From: Phyllobacterium lublinensis
Lineage (GTDB): Bacteria; Pseudomonadota; Alphaproteobacteria; Rhizobiales; Rhizobiaceae
Direction: 5' to 3'
DNA length: 64,000 nt
Assembly: GCF_020164435.1 (NCBI RefSeq)
Contig: NZ_JAIUDQ010000003.1
Span: 248,001 to 312,000, forward strand
Both the position numbers and the translations under genes were made by a program. This document shows positions 8,566 through 18,378 of the stretch, piece after piece. The first letter of the stretch is position 1; each line of letters begins with the position of its first letter. The notes under the pieces are model-generated. The model was not told the DNA's origin and searched no databases. It was given only the letters and a program-made list of their open reading frames with translations.

Positions 8566-9489
8566 TTGAAACGCACACCATCATCCGGAAGGGTTGCCGT
8601 CCTGCTGGTAACGCAAAACGGCGAGTCGCTGCTGAACGATCACCTCGCTTCGATCGCAGCACAGACCTATCCGGACATTGATCTGTGGCTTTTGGACAAT
8701 GGCTCGACCGATGCGACAATCGCGATAGCCAATGACTGGGCAAGGCGCTGGAGCAAAGGGCGCGCGCGTATCCTTCAGGGACGGGGCGAGCGCACCGCGG
8801 AGAGCTTCCGCGCACTGATTCTCAACACTGGCATTGATGCAGACTATTTCGCCTTTGCCGATCCGCATGACCTGTGGGAGCCTGAGAAGGTCGCCAACGC
8901 CGTTCGCTGGATCGAGCATCACGCCTTTGCAGTTCCGTCGGTTTTCTGCTCGCAGAGCGTTGTCATCGGGCAGGATGGACGTGTGTCGGGTTCCACGCGG
9001 GCCGTTGCTCGCGAGCCGGATTTTCGCAATGCGATCGTGCAGAATATCGCTCAAGGCAACAGGGTGCTTTTCAACAGGATGGCGCGCGATCTCCTTGCCG
9101 AATCCTGCCTTCGGTCAGGGTTTTCCAATCATGGCTGGTGGCTTTACCTGATCGTTTCCGGCGCCGGGGGCGTCGTGCATGTCGATCCGCAGATACTCGC
9201 TTGTGAACGGCAATTACAGGCGGCCAACCAATGGCGCGCATTTCTTGGGCATGCCCGGCGGCTGATCGCGGGGAAGTTCGTCGAGCAGTCCGACGTCAAC
9301 GTGCAAGCGCTGATTCGCAACCAGTCCTTGTTGACCGACGAGGCCCGCGCCACCTGCGATCTCTACTGGAAGGTCCGCTCCGACAACTTCATCAAGCGGC
9401 TCTACTATCTGCGTAAATCCGGTGTCTACCGGCAAACGATAGGGGAACAGGCAGGGCTTTATGTTGCCGCCCTGCTGCGCAGGCTCTAG
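8566..9489 (+). CDS. Family 2 glycosyltransferase (rhamnosyltransferase-like)
   Basis: A GT-A fold glycosyltransferase, probably adding a sugar to a lipid-linked polysaccharide repeat. The N-terminal pattern VAVLLVTQNGE followed by LLDNGSTDATIA is the GT2 nucleotide-binding region, and FADPHDLWEPEK at about residue 97 stands where the DxD-type acidic motif is expected. The TTG start at 8566 gives the frame that contains the motifs; the ATG at 8556 is in another frame. AGGA lies about 10 bases upstream. The gene ends convergently with the WecA-like gene, overlapping by 4 bp. The acceptor is unknown. Confidence 0.8.
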   Translation: MKRTPSSGRVAVLLVTQNGESLLNDHLASIAAQTYPDIDLWLLDNGSTDATIAIANDWARRWSKGRARILQGRGERTAESFRALILNTGIDADYFAFADPHDLWEPEKVANAVRWIEHHAFAVPSVFCSQSVVIGQDGRVSGSTRAVAREPDFRNAIVQNIAQGNRVLFNRMARDLLAESCLRSGFSNHGWWLYLIVSGAGGVVHVDPQILACERQLQAANQWRAFLGHARRLIAGKFVEQSDVNVQALIRNQSLLTDEARATCDLYWKVRSDNFIKRLYYLRKSGVYRQTIGEQAGLYVAALLRRL

Positions 9490-10493
9490 CCCTTTCCGGT
9501 GCGGAAGCGATAGAGGACAAGCGTGACCGCAAACAGCGCAAGGAGAATGCCTGTGACGAGCGTGACCCCACTCTGGGCGGCGGCAAAGGCACACCCGCCG
9601 AGGATGATGTTGAGCAGGGCTACGGTCAAAACCACATGCCAGACAGACCATCCTGATCGCTTGGCTACCTGATAGGCGTGCTTGGAATGGGCGGCAAAGA
9701 TATTTTCACCGACAGCGAGCCGCATCAGCAAAGTCGATGTTGCATCGGCTATGAAGAATAGCGGCAGGATCAGGCCGACCCAGATCGACGTGTCGCGTGC
9801 AACAAGGAAACAGGTGAGGCCGCCGATGAGGCCAAGCGGAAGGCTGCCGGAATCGCCAAGGAACACTCTTGCTTTCGGCCGGTTGAACAGGGCGAAACCG
9901 GCAAGGCCGCCTGCGATCGAAGCAGCGAGGTTGCCGGTTCCGATCGCAGCCAGGCCAAATGCCGAGAATCCGGCAAGGATCGCCAGCGGGACACCAAGCC
10001 CCGACACGACCATCAAATCGAGACCATCCATGAAGTTGGTCAGGTTGATGAAGTATACAAGTGCGACAACAAGCAGGCCGCGCTCCGCAAGAAACGGCAG
10101 TAGCTCCGGCAAAAGGCGGAAGTTCGAGCCGAGCCCATAAATGGCGATCGCCGAGGCGGCCAGCTGCGATATAAGACGAACGCTTTCAGGCAAGTGATGG
10201 CGATCATCAAGAAAGCCGATGACCCAAAGCAGAATTGAGGCGAGGCTCGCACACACCAGGAATGTCCGGTCTAACCCATTGTCCGGCCCGAAGATCCAGA
10301 GCGAGCAGAGGATGGCCGGAACGAGGGCGAGGCCGCCAAGCTGCCGGGCCGCCTGCGTATGATTGGAACGTTCGGTAACAGCTGCGGCAAGAAAACCGGC
10401 GGGCAAGACCCGCATGATGACCGCAAGCAAAATGGCGCTTGCGGAGGCGGTGACGAGGAAAGAAGAAATGATGCTAGCCAACGCGGGATCCAT
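9486..10493 (-). CDS. Undecaprenyl-P sugar-1-phosphate transferase (WecA/MraY family)
   Basis: A polytopic membrane enzyme that moves a sugar-1-phosphate (GlcNAc-type in this family) onto undecaprenyl phosphate to start repeat-unit synthesis. Glycosyltransferase family 4 motifs are visible: GFLDDRHHL, the NLTNFMDGLDL motif and VFLGDSGSLPLG, with about ten hydrophobic helices. The ATG at 10493 is chosen because it directly precedes the first helix; a GTG at 10535 would add 14 polar residues. Neither start has a good Shine-Dalgarno. The gene converges on the glycosyltransferase and lies 119 bp downstream of small-ORF element copy 2 on the same strand. Confidence 0.88.
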   Translation of the reverse strand: MDPALASIISSFLVTASASAILLAVIMRVLPAGFLAAAVTERSNHTQAARQLGGLALVPAILCSLWIFGPDNGLDRTFLVCASLASILLWVIGFLDDRHHLPESVRLISQLAASAIAIYGLGSNFRLLPELLPFLAERGLLVVALVYFINLTNFMDGLDLMVVSGLGVPLAILAGFSAFGLAAIGTGNLAASIAGGLAGFALFNRPKARVFLGDSGSLPLGLIGGLTCFLVARDTSIWVGLILPLFFIADATSTLLMRLAVGENIFAAHSKHAYQVAKRSGWSVWHVVLTVALLNIILGGCAFAAAQSGVTLVTGILLALFAVTLVLYRFRTGKG

Positions 10494-10582
10494 GCACTTG
10501 TTTCTAGGGCCTGAACCCTTGCTCAGAGATGGCACTTAGCACTGTTGGAAAAATTCTGAAAAGTGTTATTGTCGGCTTGGTC

Positions 10583-10797
10583 AGGAGGCAGGCCGAAGCC
10601 CGCCTCCCAAACCTAGAGTAATGAAAATGAGAACCGGATGCTCAGTTGCCAGCTGGTCCGGTTCCTTTTCACTTCTAGGGTGATGCATAGTGGCAGAAAC
10701 CACATCGCTTCACTCCAAGTTTGACAGCATATTGGCCGTATGCCTCAGCCAGCCCATCCCCCTGATCGCACCGGCTGGCACGGTGCTGCTGCTTCGC
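10583..10797 (-). repeat. Small-ORF/hairpin element, copy 2
   Basis: On the minus strand this copy has, in order, the GAAGCAGCAG block, the hairpin GCACCG/CGGTGC (10768-10786), a GGGGATGGGC block, the Shine-Dalgarno GGAGTG, the small ORF, an internal hairpin GGAACCGGA/TCCGGTTC, and a GC hairpin GGAGGCGGGC/GCCTGCCTCC (10584-10607). After that hairpin the sequence resembles the tail of copy 3 (ACAnnAC.TTTC.. then TTTTTCCAA). It is inverted relative to copy 1, and the two flank the polysaccharide genes. Confidence 0.8.
10613..10705 (-). CDS. Conserved small protein, 30 aa (copy 2)
   Basis: A 30-codon frame starts MWFLPLCITLEVKRNRTSWQ and ends with TAG. A Shine-Dalgarno GGAGTGAA lies just upstream. 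Compared with copies 1 and 3, several changes are synonymous (CTA for CTG, ATC kept, leucine coded as CTA, CTT or CTG), while W2, P5, L6, I8-T9-L10, K13, R16 and S18-W19 are unchanged. The coding sequence overlaps an RNA hairpin that covaries with the other copies. It reads toward the WecA-like gene 119 bp downstream. Function is unknown. Confidence 0.6.
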   Translation of the reverse strand: MWFLPLCITLEVKRNRTSWQLSIRFSFSLL

Positions 10798-11010
10798 CGC
10801 CAAAACTCAGTTTCAGTACCAGCCTATCGATATGGATCCCTGAATAGAATCCCGACTTAAGTCCAATGCTCTTTCCCGGCATTTGAAGTAATAATGCCGA
10901 AACAATTGTGAAGAGCGACAAACTGACGGTCATTCGTGATTGCACAAGCGGGAGCCAAAGGTTATAAGGCCGCGCTGTCACGCGGTTTGATTAAAACCAC
11001 GCTGATATTT

Positions 11011-11085
11011 TGGGGCGTAGCCAAGTGGTAAGGCAGCGGTTTTTGGTACCGCCATTCGGAGGTTCGAACCCTCCCGCCCCAGCCA
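11011..11085 (+). tRNA. tRNA-Gln (TTG)
   Basis: The sequence folds as a complete cloverleaf of 75 nt including an encoded CCA. The acceptor arms are TGGGGCG and CGCCCCA, the anticodon stem GCGGT/ACCGC closes a loop with anticodon TTG, and the T-arm holds GGTTCGAACC. It stands alone between small-ORF element copy 2 and the ribokinase gene. No integrase or flanking repeat is seen. Confidence 0.97.
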
Positions 11086-11293
11086 TTGTCCAATAAGCGT
11101 CCGGCAGAAGTCAGTCATTCCACAATGATATGGCCCGCAGGCATTTCCTTCCCGCAAATCATTGATATAGATCATTGCCCGAGGGCAGGGCACTTCCGTT
11201 GCGTCGCTTCACCAGAGTGCTCAATCGTTCAACGTTTTGGCAGTTCCTGCGCCTCGCGCCTCTCCTGGAACTGCAAAGTGGAGGAAAACCAGC

Positions 11294-12235
11294 ATGGCAC
11301 ACCGCATCGCCGTCGTCGGCAGCAACATGACCGATCTCGTCACATCGATCATCCGTATGCCGGCACCGGGCGAAACCCTGGAGGCCTCGTCGTTTTTCAT
11401 GGGATTTGGCGGCAAGGGCGCCAACCAGGCCGTGGCCGCCGCGCGCCTCGGTGCGGACGTGATGATGGTCACCAAGGTTGGCGACGATGTCTTTGGCCAG
11501 AGCACGGTGAATAATCTCAAGGGCAATGGTATAGACATCACCCATGTCGGTACCGTGGCCGGTCAGTCGAGCGGCGTTGCGCCGATCTTTGTCGACGAGC
11601 ATGGCGAAAACTCGATCCTCATCATCAAAGGCGCGAACAATGAGCTGAAGCCCGCCGATATCGATGCGGCGGCGGAGGATCTGAAGCGCTGCGACCTTAT
11701 CCTGATGCAGCTCGAGGTCCCTCTGGAGACGGTTTACTACACGATAGCCTTTGCAGATCGCCATGGAATCGAAACGATTCTCAACCCCGCACCGGCCGCG
11801 CCGAATCTCGATGCAAAGCAGGTCACGAAGGCGACATTTCTCGTGCCCAACGAAACCGAACTCGCGCTTCTGACCGGAATGCCCACGGGCACTGACGAAG
11901 AGATCGAGGCCGCGGCCCGCTTCCTGATCGACAAGGGAATCCGCACGGTTATCGTCACCATGGGATCGCGTGGCGCGCGCCTCGTCACGGCAACCTCGTC
12001 CATTCTAATCGAGCCGCTCAAGGTCAAGCCGAAGGACACGACCGGCGCCGGTGACGCGTTTATCGGCAGCTTCGCCCGCTTCTATGTCGAGAGCGGCGAA
12101 TTGGAGCCCTCGCTGAGGAAGGCGTCGCTCTACGCAGCTGATTCCATCACGCGCCAAGGCACGCAAAGTGCCTATGCGACCAGGGAGGAGTTTGAAAAGT
12201 TTATTGGCGCTCTCGGACAGGTTCCGATCAGATAG
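11294..12235 (+). CDS. rbsK: Ribokinase (PfkB family)
   Basis: A PfkB-family sugar kinase that phosphorylates ribose to ribose-5-phosphate. The N-terminus carries GSNMTDLV and the substrate motif FGGKGANQAVAAARLGA. The C-terminal PfkB signature DTTGAGDAFIGSF holds the catalytic aspartate in GAGD. The start at 11294 is preceded by GTGGAGGAAA at good spacing; an upstream in-frame ATG at 11237 has none. The 313-aa length is standard. It stands alone, with no ribose ABC transporter in view, so another pentose or nucleoside sugar is possible. Confidence 0.9.
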   Translation: MAHRIAVVGSNMTDLVTSIIRMPAPGETLEASSFFMGFGGKGANQAVAAARLGADVMMVTKVGDDVFGQSTVNNLKGNGIDITHVGTVAGQSSGVAPIFVDEHGENSILIIKGANNELKPADIDAAAEDLKRCDLILMQLEVPLETVYYTIAFADRHGIETILNPAPAAPNLDAKQVTKATFLVPNETELALLTGMPTGTDEEIEAAARFLIDKGIRTVIVTMGSRGARLVTATSSILIEPLKVKPKDTTGAGDAFIGSFARFYVESGELEPSLRKASLYAADSITRQGTQSAYATREEFEKFIGALGQVPIR

Positions 12236-12561
12236 GCAACCGAATGCGTTGACAAACCGGGCGATCGTGGTAATCTCTACTGATTAAGTAGTGATAAGAC
12301 GAGGATTGGTTTTTCCTCGAACTGGCCTTTACAGAAAGGCTGGCCGTCTGGTTTATGCCGGTCGGCGGAATGGCGTTCTGATATTCTGTCTTTCGCGGCA
12401 ATAAATTGGCGCGGATTTCGTGCGCCCTGTGAATCCATACTTTTCCTAGTTCTAGTTGTTCCACTATGTTTGCGCCGAATGGCGGCAATGCCTATGATGC
12501 CGGCAATTCGGAACGATGTTGTTGCACGAGCATGGCTCGGGCGAGAGTGGATATTGATTTT
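12236..12561 (+). promoter_or_regulatory. Upstream region of the cys operon with candidate promoter
   Basis: This 326-bp gap holds a candidate sigma70-type promoter, TTGACA (12249-12254), 16 bases, TAATCT (12271-12276). Just downstream is a hairpin, CGAGGA/TCCTCG, at about 12300-12320, and a second short inverted repeat, GCCTTT..AAAGGC. These are plausible leader structures for cysD, but no known riboswitch pattern is recognised and no gene is seen here. Confidence 0.4.
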
Positions 12562-13467
12562 ATGACCAAGAACCTGACGCACCTCCAGCGTCTAGAAGCC
12601 GAGGCGATTCATATCTTCCGTGAAGTCGCAGCCACGTTTTCAAACCCGGTGATGCTCTATTCAATCGGCAAGGATTCTTCCGTCATGCTGCATCTGGCGA
12701 TGAAGGCCTTCTATCCGGCCAAGCCGCCATTTCCGTTCCTTCACGTCGACAGCACCTTTAAATTCAAGGAGATGATTGCATTTCGTGATTCAGAAGCTGA
12801 GCGGCTTGGCTTCGGTCTTCTCGTCCACAGCAATCAGGAAGGCATCGACCAGGGCATCAACCCATTCGATCATGGTTCCAACACCCATACGCACATCATG
12901 AAGACGGTTGCTCTCCGTCAGGCCCTCGACAAATATGGCTTCGACGCAGCCTTCGGCGGCGCGCGGCGCGATGAGGAGAAGTCGCGGGCCAAGGAGCGGA
13001 TCTTCTCCTTCCGCAACGCACAGCACTCCTGGGATCCAAAGAACCAGCGGCCGGAAATGTGGAAAATCTACAACACCCGCGTCGCCAAGGGCGAATCGAT
13101 CCGTGTCTTTCCAATCTCCAACTGGACCGAACTCGACGTCTGGCAGTACATCATGCAGGAGGATATTCCGATCGTTCCCCTGTATTTTGCGGCAAAGCGT
13201 CCCGTGGTCGAGCGCGACGGCATGCTGGTGATGCGTGATGACGAGCGAATGAAGCTGATGCCCGGTGAGGTGCTGCAGGACAGGATGGTGCGTTTCCGCA
13301 CGCTTGGCTGCTATCCGCTGACCGGCGCCGTCGAATCCGATGCGGCGACTTTGCCGGAAATCGTCAGTGAGATGCTGGTGTCGCGTACCTCCGAGCGGCA
13401 GGGGCGCATGATTGACAAGGACGAGGCAGGCTCGATGGAAAAAAAGAAGCGGGAGGGCTATTTCTGA
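12562..13467 (+). CDS. cysD: Sulfate adenylyltransferase subunit 2
   Basis: The small subunit of ATP sulfurylase, making adenosine 5'-phosphosulfate from ATP and sulfate with CysN. The PP-loop motif [12 protein letters not shown] is near residue 34, and the family-typical start [20 protein letters not shown] fixes the ATG at 12562; codons upstream to 12466 are cysteine-rich and not conserved. The 301-aa length matches CysD/NodP. Its stop shares one base with the start of cysNC (TGATG), so translation is coupled. Confidence 0.95.
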   Translation: MTKNLTHLQRLEAEAIHIFREVAATFSNPVMLYSIGKDSSVMLHLAMKAFYPAKPPFPFLHVDSTFKFKEMIAFRDSEAERLGFGLLVHSNQEGIDQGINPFDHGSNTHTHIMKTVALRQALDKYGFDAAFGGARRDEEKSRAKERIFSFRNAQHSWDPKNQRPEMWKIYNTRVAKGESIRVFPISNWTELDVWQYIMQEDIPIVPLYFAAKRPVVERDGMLVMRDDERMKLMPGEVLQDRMVRFRTLGCYPLTGAVESDAATLPEIVSEMLVSRTSERQGRMIDKDEAGSMEKKKREGYF

Positions 13468-15416
13468 TGTCGAAAGCCCAAGCCGAGGTCAATTCAATAC
13501 AAACCACCGCCGCCGAAGAGATCAGCGCCTATATGGCCGAACAGGAGAAGAAGTCGCTGTTGCGGTTTCTGACGTGCGGTTCCGTCGATGACGGCAAATC
13601 GACACTGATCGGGCGGCTGCTCTATGACACCAAGCTGATCTTCGAGGACCAGCTGGCGGCGCTCACCAACGACAGCCGCAAGCATGGTACCAATGGCGAA
13701 GACATCGATTTTGCATTGCTCGTCGATGGACTTGAGGCGGAACGCGAGCAGGGCATCACCATCGATGTTGCCTATCGGTTCTTCTCGACACCGAAGCGCA
13801 AGTTTATCGTTGCCGACACGCCCGGTCATGAACAGTATACCCGCAACATGGCGACCGGCGCGTCGACCGCCGACCTTGCGATCGTCCTTGTCGATGCGAG
13901 ACAGGGTATCCTGCGCCAGACGCGGCGCCATAGTTTCATCGCCTCGCTGCTCGGTATCCGCAATATCGTGCTTGCGGTCAACAAGATCGATCTGGTCGAT
14001 TACTCAAAGGAGGTCTTCGACAGGATTGTTGCAGATTATCAAGAGTTTGCGAGCAGACTTGGATTCAATACAATACAGGCGATACCGCTTTCGGCACGGT
14101 TCGGCGACAATGTCATCGGGCCATCGGCCAACCTTGCCTGGTACAAGGGGCCGGCATTGCTACAACACCTGGAAGAAGTGCCGCTGGATGGTGCCAACTC
14201 CGAGCGCCCATTCCGTTTCCCGGTCCAGTTCGTCAATCGGCCAAATCTCGATTTCCGCGGTTTCGCCGGTACCATCGCCTCGGGTACCGTGGCGCCCGGT
14301 GACGAGGTGGTGGTCGCCAAGTCCGGCAAATCCTCACGCGTCAAGCGCATCGTCGACTGGGACGGCGATCTTGAGCGTGCGGGCGAGGGGCAGGCCGTAA
14401 CGATCGTTCTGGAGGACGAGGTCGAGGTCTCCCGCGGCAATATGCTGGTTTCGCCCGATGCGCGACCCGAAGTGGCGGATCAGTTTGCCGCCCATCTGGT
14501 GTGGTTCGCCGAACACGCATTGATTCCCGGCAGGTCCTATATCCTGCGCACGGAAACCGATCAGGTGACGGCAACGGTAACCGACCTCAAATATCGAATC
14601 GATATCAACAGCTTCGCTGAAGTTGCGGCCAAATCACTTGACCTGAACGAGGTCGGTGTCTGCAATATTTCAACCCAGGAACCCATCGCATTCGATTCCT
14701 ACAAGTCGAATCGCTCGACGGGCTCGTTCATCCTGATCGACCGGCTGACCAACGCTACCGTCGGTGCCGGCATGATCGACTTTGCCTTGCGTCGCGCATC
14801 GAACGTGCATTGGCAGGCGCTTGACGTCGACAAGGCTTCGCGCGCAGCACAGAAGGACCAGAAGCCGGCGGTACTCTGGTTTACGGGCCTGTCCGGATCG
14901 GGCAAGTCGACAGTGGCCAATCTCGTGGAAAAGCGGCTGTCATCGATCGGCAAGCACACCTATATCCTCGATGGCGACAATGTCCGCCATGGCCTCAACC
15001 GGGATCTCGGTTTCACCGAGGAAGACCGCGTCGAAAATATCCGGCGGGTCGGCGAGGTGGCGAAGCTGATGGTTGATGCCGGCCTGATCGTGCTGGTCTC
15101 ATTCATTTCGCCGTTCATAACCGAGAGGCGGATGGTGCGGGAATTGCTGGCTGATGGCGAATTCCTGGAAGTCTTTGTCGACACGCCATTCGAAGAATGC
15201 GCGCGGCGCGATCCGAAGGGGCTCTATGCCAAGGCCTTGCGTGGAGACATCAAGAATTTCACCGGCGTCGATTCGCCTTACGAGCCGCCGGAAAATCCCG
15301 AACTTCATCTGAGGACGGTTGGGCGTACCGCAGAAGAGCTTGCGTCAGAGGTCGAAAAGTTGCTCATAGAGAACGGCATCATCTTCAATTACGATCAGAG
15401 TTCGTGGTCGATCTAA
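13467..15416 (+). CDS. cysNC: Bifunctional sulfate adenylyltransferase subunit 1/APS kinase
   Basis: A NodQ-type fusion. The N-terminal GTPase (G1 [16 protein letters not shown]3 DTPGHEQY, G4 NKIDLVD) drives ATP sulfurylase, and the elongation-factor-like domains follow to about residue 450. The C-terminal APS kinase has P-loop [10 protein letters not shown] near residue 474, [15 protein letters not shown], and the lid region with GLYAKA and [12 protein letters not shown]. The product is PAPS, used for cysteine synthesis or for sulfating surface glycans. The length of 649 aa is full. A 3'-phosphonucleotidase (cysQ) follows. Confidence 0.95.
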   Translation: MSKAQAEVNSIQTTAAEEISAYMAEQEKKSLLRFLTCGSVDDGKSTLIGRLLYDTKLIFEDQLAALTNDSRKHGTNGEDIDFALLVDGLEAEREQGITIDVAYRFFSTPKRKFIVADTPGHEQYTRNMATGASTADLAIVLVDARQGILRQTRRHSFIASLLGIRNIVLAVNKIDLVDYSKEVFDRIVADYQEFASRLGFNTIQAIPLSARFGDNVIGPSANLAWYKGPALLQHLEEVPLDGANSERPFRFPVQFVNRPNLDFRGFAGTIASGTVAPGDEVVVAKSGKSSRVKRIVDWDGDLERAGEGQAVTIVLEDEVEVSRGNMLVSPDARPEVADQFAAHLVWFAEHALIPGRSYILRTETDQVTATVTDLKYRIDINSFAEVAAKSLDLNEVGVCNISTQEPIAFDSYKSNRSTGSFILIDRLTNATVGAGMIDFALRRASNVHWQALDVDKASRAAQKDQKPAVLWFTGLSGSGKSTVANLVEKRLSSIGKHTYILDGDNVRHGLNRDLGFTEEDRVENIRRVGEVAKLMVDAGLIVLVSFISPFITERRMVRELLADGEFLEVFVDTPFEECARRDPKGLYAKALRGDIKNFTGVDSPYEPPENPELHLRTVGRTAEELASEVEKLLIENGIIFNYDQSSWSI

Positions 15417-15461
15417 TCCATGCCGATATTCACGCCATGGTGGCCTGCAAACGGCGTTTTT

Positions 15462-15509
15462 CTGCGCTCCGGTGCTCATGGACCTCAAGTCCACTGCGCT
15501 CCGGTGCTC
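15462..15509. repeat. Direct repeat CTGCGCTCCGGTGCTC x2
   Basis: The 16-mer CTGCGCTCCGGTGCTC occurs at 15462-15477 and again at 15494-15509, with 16 bases between. The second copy is followed by a partial inverted complement, GAACACC. The pair lies in the 168-bp gap between cysNC and cysQ. It looks like a dispersed intergenic repeat rather than a terminator, since it has no T-tract. Confidence 0.6.
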
Positions 15510-15584
15510 GAACACCACCGTTTTCGGTTCGCCATGAACGCGAATCTCAGCATGGCCTTTTCGTAGCGGCTTCAAGGAGTTGGC

Positions 15585-16388
15585 ATGAACGTTGTGGACC
15601 ACCATCCGGCTCTGCTTCAGATCTTTGAGACCACGGCGATCGCCGCCGGCAGGGAGATCCTGCGCATCTATGAGGAAGGCTGCGACGTTGCGTTGAAGGA
15701 CGACAAGTCGCCGGTGACGGCAGCAGATCATGCGGCCGAAGCCATCATTGTCGACGCGCTGCGCCGGTTGACGCCGGATATTCCCATCGTCGCGGAAGAA
15801 GAGATTTCCAGCGGTCATGTGCCGGGGGATCTTGGCGATCGTTTCTATCTGGTCGATCCACTCGACGGTACGCGCGAATTCGTCAATCGCAACGGCGACT
15901 TTACGGTCAACATCGCGCTCATAGAGCATGGGGCGCCGGTGCTCGGTGTGGTTTATGCGCCCGTACGCGGCTGGCTGTTTATTGGCGGACCAGGCGGCGC
16001 GCAGGAAGTGACCGTCGAACATGATGGCACGGTTACCGCCCGCAAGGCCATTGCCTGCCGCACGACGCCCGATCAGATGGTTGCCGTGGCAAGCCGTTCG
16101 CACCGCACCCCGGAGACGGACGCCTATCTGAAGGATTATTCCATTGCAGATTGTATTTCCGTCGGCTCCTCTATCAAGTTCGGTCTGCTGGCGCGCGGTG
16201 AGGCGGATATCTATCCGCGTTTCGGTCGCACGATGGAGTGGGATACGGCCGCTGGCGATGCCGTGTTGCGGGCCGCTGGCGGGATCACACTCACGCTGGA
16301 CGGCAAGGCGTTGACCTATGGGCGCCGCGATCAGGCCGATGATGTCGATTTCGCCAATCCGGATTTCGTGGCACGCGGGAAGCTGTAG
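15585..16388 (+). CDS. cysQ: 3'(2'),5'-bisphosphate nucleotidase
   Basis: An inositol-monophosphatase-fold enzyme that removes the 3'-phosphate from PAP/PAPS and so relieves PAP inhibition of sulfate assimilation. Metal-site motifs are EEEISSG near residue 67, DPLDGTREFVNRNGDFTVNI near 90, and WDTAAGDAVLRAAGG near 220. AAGGAG precedes the ATG at ideal spacing. The 267-aa length is typical. Its position after cysD-cysNC supports a role in sulfate activation. Confidence 0.93.
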   Translation: MNVVDHHPALLQIFETTAIAAGREILRIYEEGCDVALKDDKSPVTAADHAAEAIIVDALRRLTPDIPIVAEEEISSGHVPGDLGDRFYLVDPLDGTREFVNRNGDFTVNIALIEHGAPVLGVVYAPVRGWLFIGGPGGAQEVTVEHDGTVTARKAIACRTTPDQMVAVASRSHRTPETDAYLKDYSIADCISVGSSIKFGLLARGEADIYPRFGRTMEWDTAAGDAVLRAAGGITLTLDGKALTYGRRDQADDVDFANPDFVARGKL

Positions 16389-16407
16389 CTCAATCCCATC
16401 GACGAAA

Positions 16408-17424
16408 TCAGTACCGCCTTCGCAGCAATGTGGCCATGACGAAGAATGCGCCGACCGAACTCGTCACGATGCCGATCGGCAGTTCTTGCGGCGCCAGCAG
16501 CAGCCGGGCCGCCAGATCGCTGAGCAGGATCAGCATGGCGCCCAGCAGGGCGCAGGTAATGATCATGCCCGCGTGCAGTTGCCCGGCGAAGCGGCGCGCA
16601 ATATGCGGGATCATGAGTCCGACAAAGCCGATGACGCCCGCGACCGAAACGAAGATCGCGGTTGAAAACGCACAGACGATGAAGACGATGTTGCGTGTGC
16701 GGGTAACGCGCACGCCAAGGCTTTCCGCCGTGCCTTCTCCCGCGAGAAACGCGTCGAGATTGCGGTGGTTGGCAAGGGCGTAGACGAGTATCGCAGCGAG
16801 GCCGGTAAGGGCCAGCGGCAGATTATCCCAGCGGGCAAGACCAAGGCCGCCGAGTGTCCAGAACAGCACCGAGTGAGCGGTACGCTGGTCGCCGGCGAAC
16901 ACCAGGTAGTTGGTGAGCGCCGCAAACAGGAATGATACGCTCAAGCCGGCAAGGATCAGCCGTTCCGGCCCCTGACCTTGAACACGGCGCACCAGAACAA
17001 GCACGCTCACGGCCGCGAGCATTCCGCCGCTGAAAGCTGCTATCGGCAAGGTCCAGATGCCGAAGCGATCGCCGAAAAGCGTGATGACCGAGACGGCACC
17101 CGCCGCAGCACCGGACGAGAGGCCGAACAGGAACGGGTCGGCGAGATCATTGCGTGTCACCGTCTGCAGCATGGCACCGACTATGCCCAGACCCGCGCCG
17201 ACGCAGACGGCAAGCAGCGCACGCGGCAGACGCAGATCAACGATGATGCGCTCGACAGGAGCGCTTGTCGCCTGCTCACCAAGGCCCACCGCGTGGGCCA
17301 GCGCATTCAGGACGTCCACCAACGGGATGACGGTTGACCCATAGGCGATGGATGCGAGGGCGAGGGCCATGACAAGCACCAGCCCTACCACCAGCATCAG
17401 TCGTTGACCGGCGCTGACCTGCAC
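16408..17424 (-). CDS. ABC permease, FecCD/BtuC family (probable cobalamin importer)
   Basis: An inner-membrane permease of the BtuC/FecCD/HmuU family with about ten hydrophobic helices. Recognisable stretches are LRLPRALLAVCVGAGLGI near residue 66 and GFVGLMIPHIARRF in the coupling region. The start is a GTG at 17424 that abuts the TAA of the binding-protein gene. It is the last gene of a three-gene importer operon. The cobalamin riboswitch upstream suggests B12 or a precursor as substrate; the family alone would also allow siderophore or haem. Confidence 0.88.
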   Translation of the reverse strand: MQVSAGQRLMLVVGLVLVMALALASIAYGSTVIPLVDVLNALAHAVGLGEQATSAPVERIIVDLRLPRALLAVCVGAGLGIVGAMLQTVTRNDLADPFLFGLSSGAAAGAVSVITLFGDRFGIWTLPIAAFSGGMLAAVSVLVLVRRVQGQGPERLILAGLSVSFLFAALTNYLVFAGDQRTAHSVLFWTLGGLGLARWDNLPLALTGLAAILVYALANHRNLDAFLAGEGTAESLGVRVTRTRNIVFIVCAFSTAIFVSVAGVIGFVGLMIPHIARRFAGQLHAGMIITCALLGAMLILLSDLAARLLLAPQELPIGIVTSSVGAFFVMATLLRRRY

Positions 17425-18378
17425 TTAGAAGGCCTCCGGATGCATGGCCTTGGCGATCTTCTCGATTGCTTCGATATTGGCCGGGCCCGGCGTGATCTCC
17501 GCATAGCGAAGCGCGACGAAGCGCTCATTTTTCACGGCGTCGGTCTCCTTCATCGCCGGATGCGACTTGAGGAAATCGAGCAGTTTCTGGTAACCGGCGT
17601 CATCCTGATAGTCGAGCAGTATGAGGAATTGCGGGTTGCGTGTCGCGACGGTTTCCCATGAGGTCGTGGCCCAGCTGGTGTCCATGTCGGCCATGATGTT
17701 GATGCCGCCGGCCTCGTTGATGAGCGCTGTCGGCATGGCGAACTTGCCGGCGGTGAAAGGTTTGTCTTCGCCGGAATCGTAAAGGAAAACACGTGTTTCT
17801 CCGTTGTTGCTGATTCTTTTCCTGATGTCTGCAAGCTGGGCTTTCCAACCGGAAATCAGCTTGCCGGCCTCCGCTTCCTTGCCGAAAATCCTGCCCAGCT
17901 TTTCGATATCGCCATAAAGGAGATCCATCGAGGCGGCAGGACGGTTCTTGTCGAGATGCACGCAGCTTTCGGTCAACACCAGTGTCTTGATGCCGTAAGG
18001 TGCAAGCGTATCGGGCGTCACCTCGCCGCCGGGCTTCATGCCGTAATTCCAGCCGGCAAAAAAGAAATCGGGACTGGCTGCAACCAGGTTTTCCATGGTT
18101 GGATATTTGGGAGCAAGTTCCGGAATGGAACCCTGCTGCTGCTTGAATGCATCATCGAGCTTGTACCAGCCGGTGATGCCGGTGACACCGACCATCGAGG
18201 ACTGGAGACCCAGGGCGAACGCCATTTCGCTCATGTTGATGTCCTGAATGACGGCACGCTTCGGTGCCGTGACGAAGGTGAGCGGCTTGCCGCAACTGTC
18301 GACCGTGACAGGAAAGGCCCACACGGGTGCGGACAGCAGGGAGAGGGCAAGTGCGAGGCAGGCTTTTTTCTTCATCAT
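17425..18378 (-). CDS. ABC substrate-binding protein (probable cobalamin/metal chelate)
   Basis: A periplasmic class III (helical-backbone, BtuF/FhuD-like) binding protein. It starts with a Sec signal (KKKACLALALSLLSAPVWA, cleavage near residue 21) and shows the family features: an N-terminal lobe with PKRAVIQDINMSEMAFALGL, a central helix and a C-terminal lobe ending near residue 317. There is no lipobox. Its start overlaps the stop of the ATPase gene by 4 bp (ATGA). Ligand assignment rests on the riboswitch. Confidence 0.85.
   Translation of the reverse strand: MMKKKACLALALSLLSAPVWAFPVTVDSCGKPLTFVTAPKRAVIQDINMSEMAFALGLQSSMVGVTGITGWYKLDDAFKQQQGSIPELAPKYPTMENLVAASPDFFFAGWNYGMKPGGEVTPDTLAPYGIKTLVLTESCVHLDKNRPAASMDLLYGDIEKLGRIFGKEAEAGKLISGWKAQLADIRKRISNNGETRVFLYDSGEDKPFTAGKFAMPTALINEAGGINIMADMDTSWATTSWETVATRNPQFLILLDYQDDAGYQKLLDFLKSHPAMKETDAVKNERFVALRYAEITPGPANIEAIEKIAKAMHPEAF

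Noticed and set aside
11011..11085. tRNA-Gln as an integration site
   Set aside because: No integrase and no direct repeat of the tRNA 3' end is seen nearby.
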